A stretch of DNA of 64,000 nucleotides from Psilocybe azurescens (Eukaryota; Basidiomycota; Agaricomycetes; Agaricales; Agrocybaceae). The position numbers and the translations under genes were made by a program. The notes beneath the pieces are model-generated. The model made no database searches. It worked only from the letters and a program-made list of their open reading frames with translations, and was not told where the DNA came from. Shown piece after piece: positions 35,960-47,100 of this stretch. The DNA lies in NCBI GenBank assembly GCA_023853785.1, contig JAJIRX010000675.1, positions 1 to 64,000 on the forward strand. Reading direction: 5' to 3'. Each line of letters begins with the position of its first letter. Within the stretch, counting starts at the first letter, position 1.

Positions 35960-36275
35960 CTTGAGGACTGTAGATTCACGACATCAGGATTCATAGCTTG
36001 TAGGACGAGCAGGACGGTGTACTCACAGCGGGCGTTGTCGTTGGCCTATCCGATGTCCAGAACGAGTAGAATTCGGTGTCCAGTGGCAAAGTCCGAGTGG
36101 CTGCTCCTGTTCTGTACAGTTGTGGCAGTGCTGCAGAGCCTAATCTATTTGTCCTTCTTTGGCTACGCCACCGGATTGGACAGTGCCCAGAATCTGGTTT
36201 GCCGTCGTACCGCCCAATCCTCAAGACTCACCAACCATCTTTTTCGTTGTCGTCGTTGACCTCGTTTAAGACAAA
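35960..36275. promoter_or_regulatory. Bidirectional promoter of the eL21 / uS4 ribosomal protein pair
   Basis: Only 316 bp separate the start codons of two divergent ribosomal protein genes, so both promoters and 5' leaders lie here. A shared control element would explain coordinated output (inference). No classic repeated box was identified by eye. Confidence 0.6.
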
Positions 36276-37123
36276 ATGCCTAGGTAATGTTGTTGATATT
36301 ACACATGACGTTTTTGCGATGTTAATGGACGTAACAGGGCCCCAAGGAACCACAGCAAGACGTGAGTTTGCAGTTACCATCTTCAAGATCCACTTTATGT
36401 GGAGGGTGTATGCAGTTGTGCTGACAAGCCAATGCTCCCCATTGTTACTTGTAACAAATTTACAGTTACAACGTCCCCCGCCGTCCCTTATACTTCGGCC
36501 CGTCTCGATGCTGAGTTGAAGGTATAGCCCCAGCTCTAATATCTACTATAATTTTGACTTACCAAATTTGCCAATAGCTCGCTGGAGAGTACGGTCTCCG
36601 CAACAAGCGTGAGATCTGGCGTATTGCCCTCGTCCTCTCCAAAATTCGTCGTGCTGCTCGTGAGCTCCTCAAGCTCGATGACAAGGACCCTAAGCGCCTT
36701 TTCGAGGGTAACGCCCTTATCCGCCGTCTCGTGCGCATTGGTGTCCTCGACGAGTCCCGCATGCGTCTCGATTACGTGCTTGCCCTCAAGATTGAGGATT
36801 TCTTGGAGCGCAGGCTCCAGACCCAGGTGTTCAAGAGCGGATTGGCCAAGAGCATCCATCACGCCCGTGTCTTGATCAGGCAGAGACACATCCGGTGCGT
36901 GGAAATTTTCATTTTAACATAGCAATACCATTTACCTCCCTCTAGTGTTGGCAAGCAGATCGTCAACGTCCCATCATTTGTCGTCCGTCTCGACTCCCAA
37001 AAACATATTGACTTCGCCCTCACTTCGCCCTACGGAGGAGGACGCCCTGGTCGCGTTAAGCGCAGACGCGCTGCTGCCGCTGCCAAGAAGGAGGAGGGTG
37101 GTGATGAGGAAGAGGAAGAGTAA
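36276..37123 (+). CDS. rps9: 40S ribosomal protein uS4 (Rps9)
   Basis: About 190 residues. Exon 1 is only 8 nt (36276-36283, ATG CCT AG). Exon 2 is a 6-nt microexon at 36356-36361 (CAAGAC) flanked by CACAG and GTGAGT. Exon 3 starts at 36466 and reads TYNVPRRP. Joined, they give [19 protein letters not shown], the expected uS4 N-terminus. Exon 4 (36578-36894) carries the S4 domain ([20 protein letters not shown], then [17 protein letters not shown] and [13 protein letters not shown]), and exon 5 (36946-37123) ends [20 protein letters not shown]. uS4 nucleates 30S/40S assembly at the 5' domain and lines the mRNA entry channel (family knowledge). An extra T at 36488-36489 breaks the frame in this essential gene, a strong hint of a sequence error. 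Confidence 0.93.
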
Positions 37124-37296
37124 ATTACTCACCAGCTTCACATGTCTATGTTTTTGTTGTAACGTATGTTTACTACACCAATCTTATGCTGCTATGATGC
37201 ATGCATACTTACTTCACATCAGATTGGTTCTTTTAAGGGTATGAAATTAAGAGTTTGCATAATACTTTCTATGAGTAGTTGTTTTCGAAAGTTAGC

Positions 37297-39860
37297 TTAT
37301 GCTACAGGATCGAAGATTGGGAAGGGGTGCGCTTCCGTGTTAAGAACATATCCTGCGAAAGGTCAAATTCAACCTAAGCTCATTATTTAAAGGATTGATA
37401 CTCACGATCCAAAGGTATGACATCTGAATCGGAGAACAACAAATACAGATACTTCAAAGTTTCACTCTACACAGATATGATAAGTTTGGGTGACGAAGAA
37501 AAGCAAACTAGACTTACGAGGAAAAATGTCTCCATGATATCCTCTTGCCGAACTGGGTTTTCATCGACGTTGATGATTGTCGCGTAGCCACCGGTTTCCA
37601 CTCGACAGTGCTTTTCGATTGACCGGAAGATTCCCCAGCCGTAATCACGGTATCTCTGGTCGCCTGTCATTCTGTACGCGAGGAAGAGGGATTCTACTGT
37701 TTCTGGGCGCAGCATGTATCGCGCGTCGTATGGTGGGAACTCCCCGATGCTTGTAAATAATTATTCTCTGGGATGGTAGTGTGGGGATGGATGTGAACTT
37801 ACGCTGCACCTCTGATATACCAATCCGTCGGAGCTTTTGAGTAAGAATCCATCCCGTCGCTAGGTACTCTGAAATACACGATCTCAGGGGACAATCCACT
37901 GTTAGCGAAATATTAAAGGTCAATATACGATGTCCTTGCTATGATGGTAAGTGCGGAAGACGTACGTAGCGGTATCGTGAGTGTTCATACACGTTTTGAT
38001 CAGCTCAACGCCTGTTTGCCAATCACGTTTCCCCTTTTAGATAGTTCTTCTGGTCGGGGAGGAATAGATACCGGTTGGAACAATGCCCCTACTCGGGTGG
38101 CACCCAGCATCAACGAACCTCCCAAGAAACATGCGAGGTGGTCTTGTTTTGGCGTCAGGCGCCATGTACTAGGGATTGAATTGTGAATGAATTTGTGACA
38201 TAAGTGGTTCTGAAACGTACAGGTCTCCATTTTCGTCATCTTCCGGTATGAGTTCGGACGTGTAAGTCATTTTATTGCCCATGCTCTTCTGGATAAGATG
38301 ATTGTGGACTGCATCCATTGCTTCTTCGTACATCTGAATAGCACTCGGTAAACCGCGTATTCATTCGGAAGAGGGGCCAATACCTACCTTGCGATAAACT
38401 TCTTCAGAGTTGTTCTAAGCAATTGGAGAATTAGACAAGAGTGAAATGGGCGACTAGTATGAAGAGGCGCACTGTTTGAAGATATTGCTTGCTAGCATCG
38501 ACATCAAATAAGTTAATTGAAATCTGTGCATGCTAAGGAAGCTCACAGCAAATATTCGTAGAAGGAATCTCCTCGAGATCCGAGACGTATCACGGATGTT
38601 TCGTACTGGCCAGTTTCGATGCTGAGGATTCCTACATCAGGCTCAGAAATGAGGATTCGTTGAGATAAACTAACTTCATGAAAACCGATGCGAGTCCATG
38701 TGGAAGCCTCGCACGTCGTATCACTTCCATGACATTTTCCACCGCGCGCCAATACTTGGAATCCCTGGTTAGTTGACTTAAATAACGGAATTCGAGCTGC
38801 AGGGTGCCCATCTCGGCTATGCTGGTAACATCTGGGAAGTCCGTGGTCCGATATCCTTTACGTTCACTCAGGTTGATTACTGGTAAGGGTACACCGGAGG
38901 GGGTGTCGAATGCAGGCAGCATCCTGTCTGCGAGTTCTGTGGCTCTGTGAAGAAATATTGGGTCGTTCCCAGGAAAGATGATACGCAGAGAGTAGGCCAC
39001 CTAATACACGTATAGTGGTCTATGGCAGCGTAAATTTATATAAGATACAAAATTGGTGGAGTGAAAGACATACCTCGAAAGTACTGAATTTATCGTCACG
39101 TTCGAAAGTAAGCTTCTCTGCCACCCAGTTCCGAGCCCGAGTGTATTCGTCTTGCAGCCCCATTATTTGCAGACTGTCGATCACATCGACGACCATGTAA
39201 CCAATTCCTCCCGCTGCTGTGAGATTTGATCCCTGCTGGCTCAGAGGATGGTATTGGTCATTGCCCATAGCATTCCGCTCTATTAGCAAAGAATTCAGAG
39301 GGATTGTTACGCACTCCAGTACTTAAGACTCACCATAGGCATGCCATGAGTGCTGAGGAATATGAACCCAATCAGTTCGTGCATTTCGATCGACAAGTTG
39401 ACCGTCCTACCTTGAAAGCTTCGACTACGGCGTCGCGTTTTTCCACGTCGGCAGGTAAATATGTTAATTTTGGTTGATGGGCTACCGGAGCGCTATCATA
39501 GTGTTCCGAAAATCCAATGAAATCGTCTAGGAAGGATATAAGGAGCGAAGGATTCTGCATGGGGAGGATGACTATCAGCGTGGCACGCTACCGTGATCAT
39601 TGAGAAAAATCCCTAACCAGATAGAAATAAGCCCCAGCAGCAAGCATAACTGGTAATAGAATTAATGTGGCTGAGAAGGAAGAAGATAGGCTGCCAGCTG
39701 TCCTATCCTATCAAGGAAACCAGGTGGTCGAGTCGTTTAGCTATTACCTGCCTCAACAGGTTCGGGGGATACACACCGTTTTCTTCGTCTGCTGTGAATT
39801 GTTCGGAGCCTTCTTTGGAGGCTCTTTCTTCAGCTTCCTACGTGTGCGAGCTTCACTCAT
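37297..39860 (-). CDS. GH47 class I alpha-1,2-mannosidase, type II membrane protein
   Basis: About 600 residues in roughly ten exons. The first exon (start 39860) encodes a basic cytosolic tail MSEARTRRKLKKEPPKKAP. It is spliced from ACG|GTGTGT to an exon with the membrane anchor ATLILLPVMLAAGAYFYL. Then come the stem and the GH47 barrel: KRDAVVEAFKHSWHAYERNA, GGIGYMVVDVIDSLQIMGL, TSIAEMGTLQLEFRYLSQLT, GLSPEIVYF, YMLRPETVESLFLAYRMTGD, and the terminal NTEAHP whose Thr binds calcium in this family. GH47 enzymes trim mannose from N-glycans in the ER or Golgi (family knowledge); the short N-tail plus anchor suggests a Golgi or ER resident. An extra base at 37317-37318 shifts the last few residues. 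A start at 39647 inside the anchor was rejected. Confidence 0.9.
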
Positions 39861-40168
39861 CTCGGACGATGCTCGTTGTTGGCTTCCAACGATGGAGATC
39901 AAGGTATACTGGTACCTGGTGCTCCTGACATCAAGACTAAATTTAACTCATGCGCCAAGCGAAGGCGGTCGTCCTCGCGATCACTGAGTTGCTCAGTAAA
40001 CAATTCCAACCCCACAACTTACAATCGTCCATCAGTTCTTTCAATATCCTCCAAACCTTGTGCCAAACCAAGCTGAACCACTGTTATACATTATGACTTT
40101 ATAACATTCTGCCGTTATGTATCAGGATTACCCCAGCATCTTTTTCCTTTTCATAATCATTACTTTGT
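39861..40168. promoter_or_regulatory. Upstream region of the GH47 gene
   Basis: 308 bp between the GH47 start and the 3' end of dioxygenase paralog 2. It should contain the GH47 promoter. Minus-strand LSDREDDRLRLAHELN near 39970 looks coding-like but has no partner exon. Confidence 0.4.
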
Positions 40169-41606
40169 TCAAGACCATTTTCTGATGTCTTCCTCACTGG
40201 GCCCGAATGGTTCATCTGACGCCGCCAGATTGCACTGATGGAACAAACGAACTTGCCCTTCTTTAAAAACGCCCACCACCGAATGCATCAACCCGCGATT
40301 GTTGAAAAGGACTAGGTCTTTCTCTTCCCATGGATGGGCATACACGAGCTGCGGTGTGGAATCGGTCTGTTAGTTGACATCAACATGACCGTCTTGGACA
40401 GGAACGCACGCTTGGAGCAATCCCAGGGCGCTGCATTTTATACAATAGCTCTCTGATCTCCTTCAAATCTGATATAGTTCCTCCCAGAGGATACAATGCA
40501 CCTTCATTCCGGCACCCTTCAGGCAAAGGCTCAACCTGTATCTCCATAATCACAAGGGGATGAACTTGAAGATGCAAATTTCCTGTAGAGGGGTTTTTCC
40601 ATAACTGCAAGCCAACACTCGAACTTAGCTGAAAGTGCCTTGGCACCTCATAGTTTACCTAGACTTACGAAAGGGTATACTTTGATCTTTTGTTCTTCCC
40701 AAGCGGGGAGGTCTTGCAATGAGGTCTCCAATCCTTCTGTTTCTAGCCCAATACCTGTTGATCTAGCCTTCGCATTTTGCAGCCATTGAAATGGATGTGG
40801 GGCATATTTTGCTCTGGCGCGGACGGCGAAGCTCTTCAACTCTGCTGGCAATATTTCGAACATGACTTTGCCAGACACGAATGCTGTTGTGCCCAGAGAA
40901 ACACTGAGTTCATCGCCACTTCTATCGTCGTATCTTACAGTTTGCAGAGGGCCTTTGGGAACCTTTATCCCATACAGAGCCGTAACCTTCGGAACGTTCA
41001 GATCGTACAAGGCAGCGTCCATGTGCCATCTAAAGAATCGCGTGAATCCTTTGGCTTCATCTTCATCGGAAATTTGGGTCCTATGGAACTCTGGGTGTCG
41101 TCCGTGTTTCAATGTCTTCTCTGCGATACCCTCGTGGTTTTTGATAACGCCATGTCCTATGATTTGTACTTGTGGTGTGTTTGGCAGACTTGAGACATAT
41201 GCATGTATGATGGACCCCTTGGTTTTGTCGAGTTGTTTGTTTCCGTGTCCATAATGCTCCGATTGAGGATCGAATGCCTTCAGAGGATACGTTTTAAAAG
41301 ATGAATTGAAATATCTAACACATAGATCTGATGAATGGCGCACCTTGACAAGTGCATATTGCCGATCAGGCGTTAGGTTGACGTTGCGGAATAGCAGTAG
41401 ATCGTGCTGTAGATACTTCTTAGTCCGATAGTTGAATGAGGTAGAGGTATACAGACCTGATACAAGGCCTTTTCTACTGTTTTAAATTCCTCTTCTGTGA
41501 GTTCACGTTCACCTGGATTAGCTCCTACAACCTCTCTTCCGAAGTCGTTGAATTTGGTGGAGTCTAGAGATGAAGGGAATGTGAGGGGGATGAATGATAG
41601 TGACAT
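40169..41606 (-). CDS. XanA/Xan1-like alpha-ketoglutarate-dependent dioxygenase (paralog 2)
   Basis: Same exon and motif layout as the gene at 33152-34578: MSLSFIPLTFPSSLDS start, FGREVVGANPG, AFDPQSEHYGHGNKQ, iron ligands in WHMDAALYDLNVPKVTALYG (HMD, where paralog 1 has HID), YDDRSGDELSVSLGTTAFVS, YAPHPFQWLQNAKARSTGIG, QVHP, and distal His in FNNRGLMHSVVGVF. It ends SDEPFGPSEEDIRKWS. It is clearly diverged from paralog 1 throughout, so the duplication is old. Facial-triad residues are all kept, so it should be an active Fe(II)/2-oxoglutarate enzyme; xanthine as substrate is only inferred. No frame breaks were found. The start at 41606 was chosen over the codon two residues upstream. Confidence 0.8.
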
Positions 41607-42200
41607 GATCAAAAGTAATAGGTAATTCGTCCAATAGTACGCACCTCATCCTCATGCAGCAAGTCTATTATACTGCGCTTCTATGCCGGTCTCCAAACCG
41701 TGAATCCAGTGGAAGTTAACTGGAAGACCGATTAGGTTCTGTCAGTTGCGGTCCGCCGCCCGGCCAGAGCTGTAGTACTCATTCAGTTCTGTTTGACTGT
41801 CCTTCCTCCCATCACGGGAATGTTACGTGTCCTGAAGGATCCAGCAACTGTGAACCAGATTTACAACTGAGATTGATGTGTAGTCTCACCAAAACTGTAA
41901 CGGAGAGTAGCAGAGAGTACCTATATCTAGAAACGCGGGACAGCCGCAACTACCTAATTTTACAAATACAGTCTGTTGCCGAACAGTCTAACAGAGCCTG
42001 AACCTTTCGCGTTCTGATATAATAGTTTCTTCCTCACCTGCATGTTTGAGTCGCTATCGTTGCCTTCAGTCATGTCAAGGCGGCTTCAGCAAACGGACGG
42101 TAGTGCGGGTCAAAGCCTGTCGTCTCCGAAAGCAATACGAAGCCAATACGCTATATTCTAATGGCAACGAAATGACATCGCGATCAGAGCAAATTTTCCA
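41607..42200. other. Upstream region of dioxygenase paralog 2
   Basis: No recognisable gene. It should contain the promoter of the minus-strand dioxygenase at its left end. Confidence 0.35.
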
Positions 42201-42212
42201 CTGTAGAAAGGG

Positions 42213-42560
42213 TTAACTAGTCGAGATTTTATTCACGGAGAGATGACCACAACCCACCTCACTGATCAGATGGTTCCGATGGTCCAGCGGAACGGCACGG
42301 AATAACATGCCTCGAATTACTACACGGAAATAGAACAGCGGCTCCAAAGTTGATGAATCCAAGACGAAAATCAAAATTGTGTTGAAGTTTTTGTAGTCTA
42401 GGGCATTTTGAGACATTTGCATGTCATGGAAGTTCCAGATAATGTTGTCAGGGTGAAGATCTTGCAATTTAAGATCAAAAATGGCGTAGAACAAGTAATA
42501 TTACCCCGTCACCGAGAAGGTCAAACCCTCTAACAGTTGTTGGGCGACAGCATAGTGCTC
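42213..42560 (-). pseudogene. Possible protein-kinase-like remnant
   Basis: The minus strand reads EHYAVAQQLLEGLTF near 42540 and, after a frame break, FDLKLQDLHPDNIIWNFHDM near 42470. DLHPDNIIWN resembles the catalytic loop HRDLHPDN of kinase-like folds, with the HR replaced and no complete domain around it. A remnant is the likely reading, but the match is short. Confidence 0.3.
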
Positions 42561-43173
42561 ATTCATTGTTTAGAGACTTGGCCAAAGCCATTCTGCACCC
42601 CATTTGCCTGAACAAGAAACACAATCTCGCCTTCATTGTAATGCAAAATGGAGATCATAGGTATAGTGTAATTGTGAGGGTCATCACGCAGCTTTGCCGA
42701 TGTGAGGAGCTCCAGAATCCGCCATTCATGCTGATGTCTTCTGCACAGCTTTTACATACACCTTGCAACCCAAAACATCATCGAAACGAGCGGTAAACAA
42801 AGTCTTCGTCTCGAGTGGGGAGAAAAGGTGATAGACGGGGAAAGAGTCTTAAGGTGCCTTGAGGTAGGCTTCAGTGTCGAACTGCAAGACACTATGGCAC
42901 TTCAAGAATGAGGAAACTTGTCCTATTCGCTTGCTGCGTCATGCTCGCTGCAACCTACCCAGTCAAATTTTGCTTCTGATTCCCCTATTGGCAAAAGATT
43001 GATAGAGTTAGCAAGAATAAACGCTCGAGTGTCTGAAGTCTCGGGTCATACACTGGGTGTTAGGCATCAGCCTGAGAAAGTAATATTCTCACGGTCAATG
43101 ATTGGCGAGAAATTTCAATTTCCTACCAGTTCACTGTCAGTGTTATTCCTGACGACCCTCACATTTCTCAAAA
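42561..43173. other. Upstream region of nop10
   Basis: No gene recognised. Plus-strand codons from 42908 (MRKLVLFACCVMLAATYP) would make a signal-peptide-like start but stop soon after. The nop10 promoter should lie at the right end. Confidence 0.35.
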
Positions 43174-43473
43174 ATGCATTTGATGTACACTTTGGACGAG
43201 GCAGGAAACAGGGTGTATACCTTGAAGGTACGTTTTACTTGTATTTAATCTTGCGCGACTCGTCTCATCTCTGTTTAGAAACTCACGGATGCAGGCAAAA
43301 TCACGAAATCTGCACATCCTGGTATGTTTGCATAGGGTTTGGGCTCTTCGTTCGACGGCTGATTTCTGTCTTCAGCACGATTCTCCCCTGACGATAAATT
43401 CTCCCGTCACCGTGTCACCATCAAAAAGCGCTACAACGTCCTGTTAACCCAGCTCCCAAGCAAGCCCATGTAA
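43174..43473 (+). CDS. nop10: Nop10, H/ACA snoRNP subunit
   Basis: A 65-residue protein in three exons: 43174-43227, 43279-43321 and 43376-43473. It reads [18 protein letters not shown], then [14 protein letters not shown], then [19 protein letters not shown] and [13 protein letters not shown]. The MHLMYTL start and the [14 protein letters not shown] block are diagnostic for eukaryotic Nop10. Both introns have GT..AG ends and are about 50 bp. Nop10 binds the pseudouridine synthase Cbf5 in H/ACA particles, for rRNA pseudouridylation and telomerase RNA stability (family knowledge). The frame is intact. The gene is hidden because no exon exceeds 100 bp. Confidence 0.95.
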
Positions 43474-44133
43474 ATGGCTTAAGCGATCCCTTTTACGCAT
43501 TGGAAGCTCTTCACAAGGCAGCTGGGAACAATCGTTGAATCTTTGGCTCTAATCCTTCGATATGTAACCCGTCAGAGCGTTGGTGGATTGGAGACGGGTG
43601 GTGAAGTTGTGATAGGGAAGGAAGGGCTATTGAAACCCACAACATGAGGTCAAAAGCATCTTAGGATTGCATTGTGTGTATTATAATCTATATTGCTGGC
43701 TCTAAACCTTTAGGAATGCCCACTGTTCAGAATTTGACCATTGGTGTCTTGCGCGGGCGGAAATGAATGTTGCGTCGAAGTTTTGAGCCCAGTTTCGGAA
43801 TTGTGTGAAATGCTTTCAACCCCATCTTTAACTCTACCGAGCACCGCTGCACCATCAATCTTGTAATCATGCATAAGACTCAAGTAAAGCGCAAAATGCA
43901 ACATTTTGCCTGCATCTTTGAACTTTGGTGCGGCTTTTTGAAGTCAAGGCTGTGGAGGGAATTCGTCTCAGTGACGGTGACATTTATTAACATTCACGTG
44001 ACTATCCATGCGTGATATGCTGTGACTAGTCGCGTCCACATGTTGATTCAATTTGAAAGATCGTTTATTGGTTTACTATATACACTACGAACATAATTCC
44101 TCAAGATCCAGCAAGCTTTATCAGCGATAAGGA
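43474..44133. other. Intergenic region between nop10 and smc4
   Basis: 660 bp without a clear gene. A minus-strand open frame of 64 codons at 43904-43710 shows no family. The smc4 promoter should lie near the right end. Confidence 0.35.
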
Positions 44134-47100
44134 ATGCCTCCTCGTCGCTCCTCTCGCGCCGCGAGCATCTCAGCAGAGCCAATATCTGCTGAGTCGTTAC
44201 CTACCAAGCGAAAACGAGGCCAAACGGTAGAACAAGAAGTCGACGAGAAAGAAAATGTCGTAAAACCAGCCTCAAGAACGCGTCGAAGTACCTCAGCAAG
44301 ACCTAGCTCTGCATTACCACCCAAAGCAAGACAATCAACGCGCTCGAAAGTGTCGTTACCTGATGTTGCGGAGTCAGAGAACGAGGAGCGTTCGGATGCG
44401 CCGCCACCTGTGAAGAAAGCTCGGCCGTCGCTTGATAACAAGGTTGGAGATGCGGTCAAGGTCGAGCAAGAAGAGCGAGAAGGCGTGGAAACGAAGCCTA
44501 AGCGAGGAAGACGTGCCGCTAGTACTGCAAAAACCACCCGCGCCGCTGATATGGAAGTCGATGAGGATGCTCCTTCAAAAACCACGGGCCGCCGTACTTC
44601 AACTCGCAAGGCAGCCGTATCTTCCGGAAGCAGAATCAGTGCCGCTTCAACGAGATCTGGGGAAGCGTCCAGCTCTGCTCGTGTCGAGGATCCCGAAGAG
44701 CAAGCCAGTGAGGAAGACGTCAAACCAGTAAGAGGACGCCGGGCACCCGGTAAACCCACTCGAAGAGCAGCCTCAAAAGCCATACAGTCCGATGAAGGAT
44801 CAGATGCGATTTCAGTGGCATCAGAACAAGACGAAGATGAAGACGTGAAACCCCCCTCGCAAAGGAAGGAAGGCCAAGGCCCCTGTCGCTCGCAAAAGCA
44901 AGGCAGTCACTAAGAAACCTAAGCAAGCCGCTGTAATCGAGGAGACAGACGAGGAGACAGAACCCCCTCCTCCCGCTCAACCTCGAAGAAAGTCTACTCC
45001 ACTCAATGCTGACGACAGTGAAAAGCTGGCCGAGGGTACACCTGTCGCTGAAGAGGAAGAGGAAGAAGAAAAATCACTTTTTGACCCTCCTCCTATGCCA
45101 ACGGCACCGAGTCTTTCTCAACCAAAACCTGAAGAACCCACTGGACCCAAGTCGCGTCTCGTCATCCATAAGATGGCTCTAATCAACTTCAAGAGTTATG
45201 CAGGGCGTCAGGAAATTGGGCCTTTCCATAAGGTACGATCTTTCGGTTACTCGAAGCCTTGGTCTCTAAATCGTGTCGATTCAGTCATTCTCTGCAATTG
45301 TTGGACCAAATGGTTCCGGAAAATCCAACACTATCGATGCGCTCTTATTCGTATTCGGTTATCGCGCGTCGAAAATGAGACAGGGCAAGATTTCTGAACT
45401 CATTCACAACTCTGCCAATTTCCCAGATCTCGATGAGTGTAGCGTCGAAATCCACTTCAGGGAGATTATCGATCTGGTGAGTTAATTACAAACTGCAGTT
45501 TCTGGGTTAACGCTAATGTGACCAGCCTGGTCCTGATGCTTTCAATATTGTACCGAACTCGCAACTCGTGGTATCTCGCACAGCTTACAAGAACAATGCG
45601 AGCAAATATACAATTAACGGACGAACGAGTAACTATAAAGAAGTTCAGACATTGCTCAAGGGACGCGGGATTGATCTCGATCACAATCGTTTCCTTATTC
45701 TCCAGGTGACTTTTTGTGACTTTGCTTGTGGTTATGTTGCATTCAATGATTCCTGATCGTGATGTCCACAGGAGAAGTCGAATCTATCGCACAGATGAAA
45801 CCTAAGGCGCCTACGGAACATGAAGATGGCCTGCTTGAATACTTGGAGGATATCATCGGCACTTCGAAGTATAAAGAACCTATCGATGAAGCTTTGGTCG
45901 AAATGGAACGCTTACAAGAAGATCGTCAAATGAAGCTTAACAGACTGCGACACGTTGAGAAGGAAAAAACTGCTCTGGAAGCTAAGAAGAAGGAGGCTGA
46001 AGACTATCTTCGTTTGAAGAACGAACATATCAGGGCCTTGTCTCGGCTATACCAATGGTACCTGTTCAGGGGTTTCGACGCGGAAGAGAAGCTCACCAAC
46101 GCGCTGGTAAAAATTTCTTTTACTATCCCGTCTCCTAGTCTCACAGCGCCTCGCAGGAAAAACTGCGCAAGGATTTGCAGGCACAGACAGAGCAGAACCA
46201 AGGCGATATCGACCATCTCAAGTCTCTTCAGAAGCATTTTACCGAACGTGAAAAATTGTACACCGTACGATAGAACTCTCTGGTTTCCTCTGATACACTA
46301 GTTGACAAAACTTACAGGAAGTCAAAGCCGCTGCTGCTGCCGCGGTGAAAGATCTCACTTCTAGTGAGAGGCGTGAAATTGGTCTCCAAGAAAAGAGAAA
46401 GCATTCAGCTGGCAGGGCTAAGAAACTGAAGAAATCTCTTCAAGAGGTATGCACGTTGCCCTATGGACAGGAAACTGTATTAACAATTACAATAGGATGT
46501 TCAAGCAAGAAAGACTGCTCTCAATATCATTGAGGACAGCACATCTAAACTCGAAAAGAGAAGAAGAAACTCAAAGGCCACGAAGAATCTCTTGACGAGG
46601 AGGAAAAAGTCTTGGAGAGTATACGCGACAGTTTGAAAGGCAAGCTAATTTTTCTGTCCTGTAGCTCTATCATGTAGCCGCATTTTAACGTACATCCAGA
46701 CAAGACGCAAGTATTCCATGACAAGATTCAAGTCAAACAGAAGGAACTTCAACCTTGGACCGCCCAAATCAATGAGAAACAGGCTTCCATCGATGTAGCT
46801 ACCAGTGAACGTGATGCTCTTTCCAAGAAAGCCGAAGCCCTCAAGGCCCAATGTGCAGAGGCCGCTGATACGTTGAAATCTTTATTAGAGGAGCGGGAAA
46901 CCAAGGTATACAGACAGGTTTCTTCTGTGACGTGGAATTCTGAAATTCTTTTCAGGTTGCTCATCAAGACGATCTCAAAAATGAAAAAGCTCAGCTGCAG
47001 CAGAACATTGCTGAGGCTGAGAAAAAGCTGAGGGTGAGAGCGAACCAAAGCCGACACTTCGGGGTTGTTGACTTTTTATCACCCAGGACGCACAAACTCG

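Noticed and set aside
36276..37123. uS4 as a pseudogene because of the frame break at 36488
   Set aside because: The rest of the gene, including splice sites and all conserved blocks, is perfect, and the same kind of break occurs in other essential genes.
39667..39987. Plus-strand 106-codon open frame
   Set aside because: It is antisense to the newly joined first exons of the GH47 gene, which give a better protein on the other strand.
42908..42980. Small secreted protein starting MRKLVLFACCVMLAATYP
   Set aside because: The frame stops after about 24 codons and no splice continuation was convincing.
44121..44783. Long minus-strand open frame of 220 codons opposite the smc4 N-terminal tail
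   Set aside because: It is the mirror of the Ser/Arg/Glu-rich tail of smc4; low-complexity composition keeps the antisense frame open. No domain or splice context.
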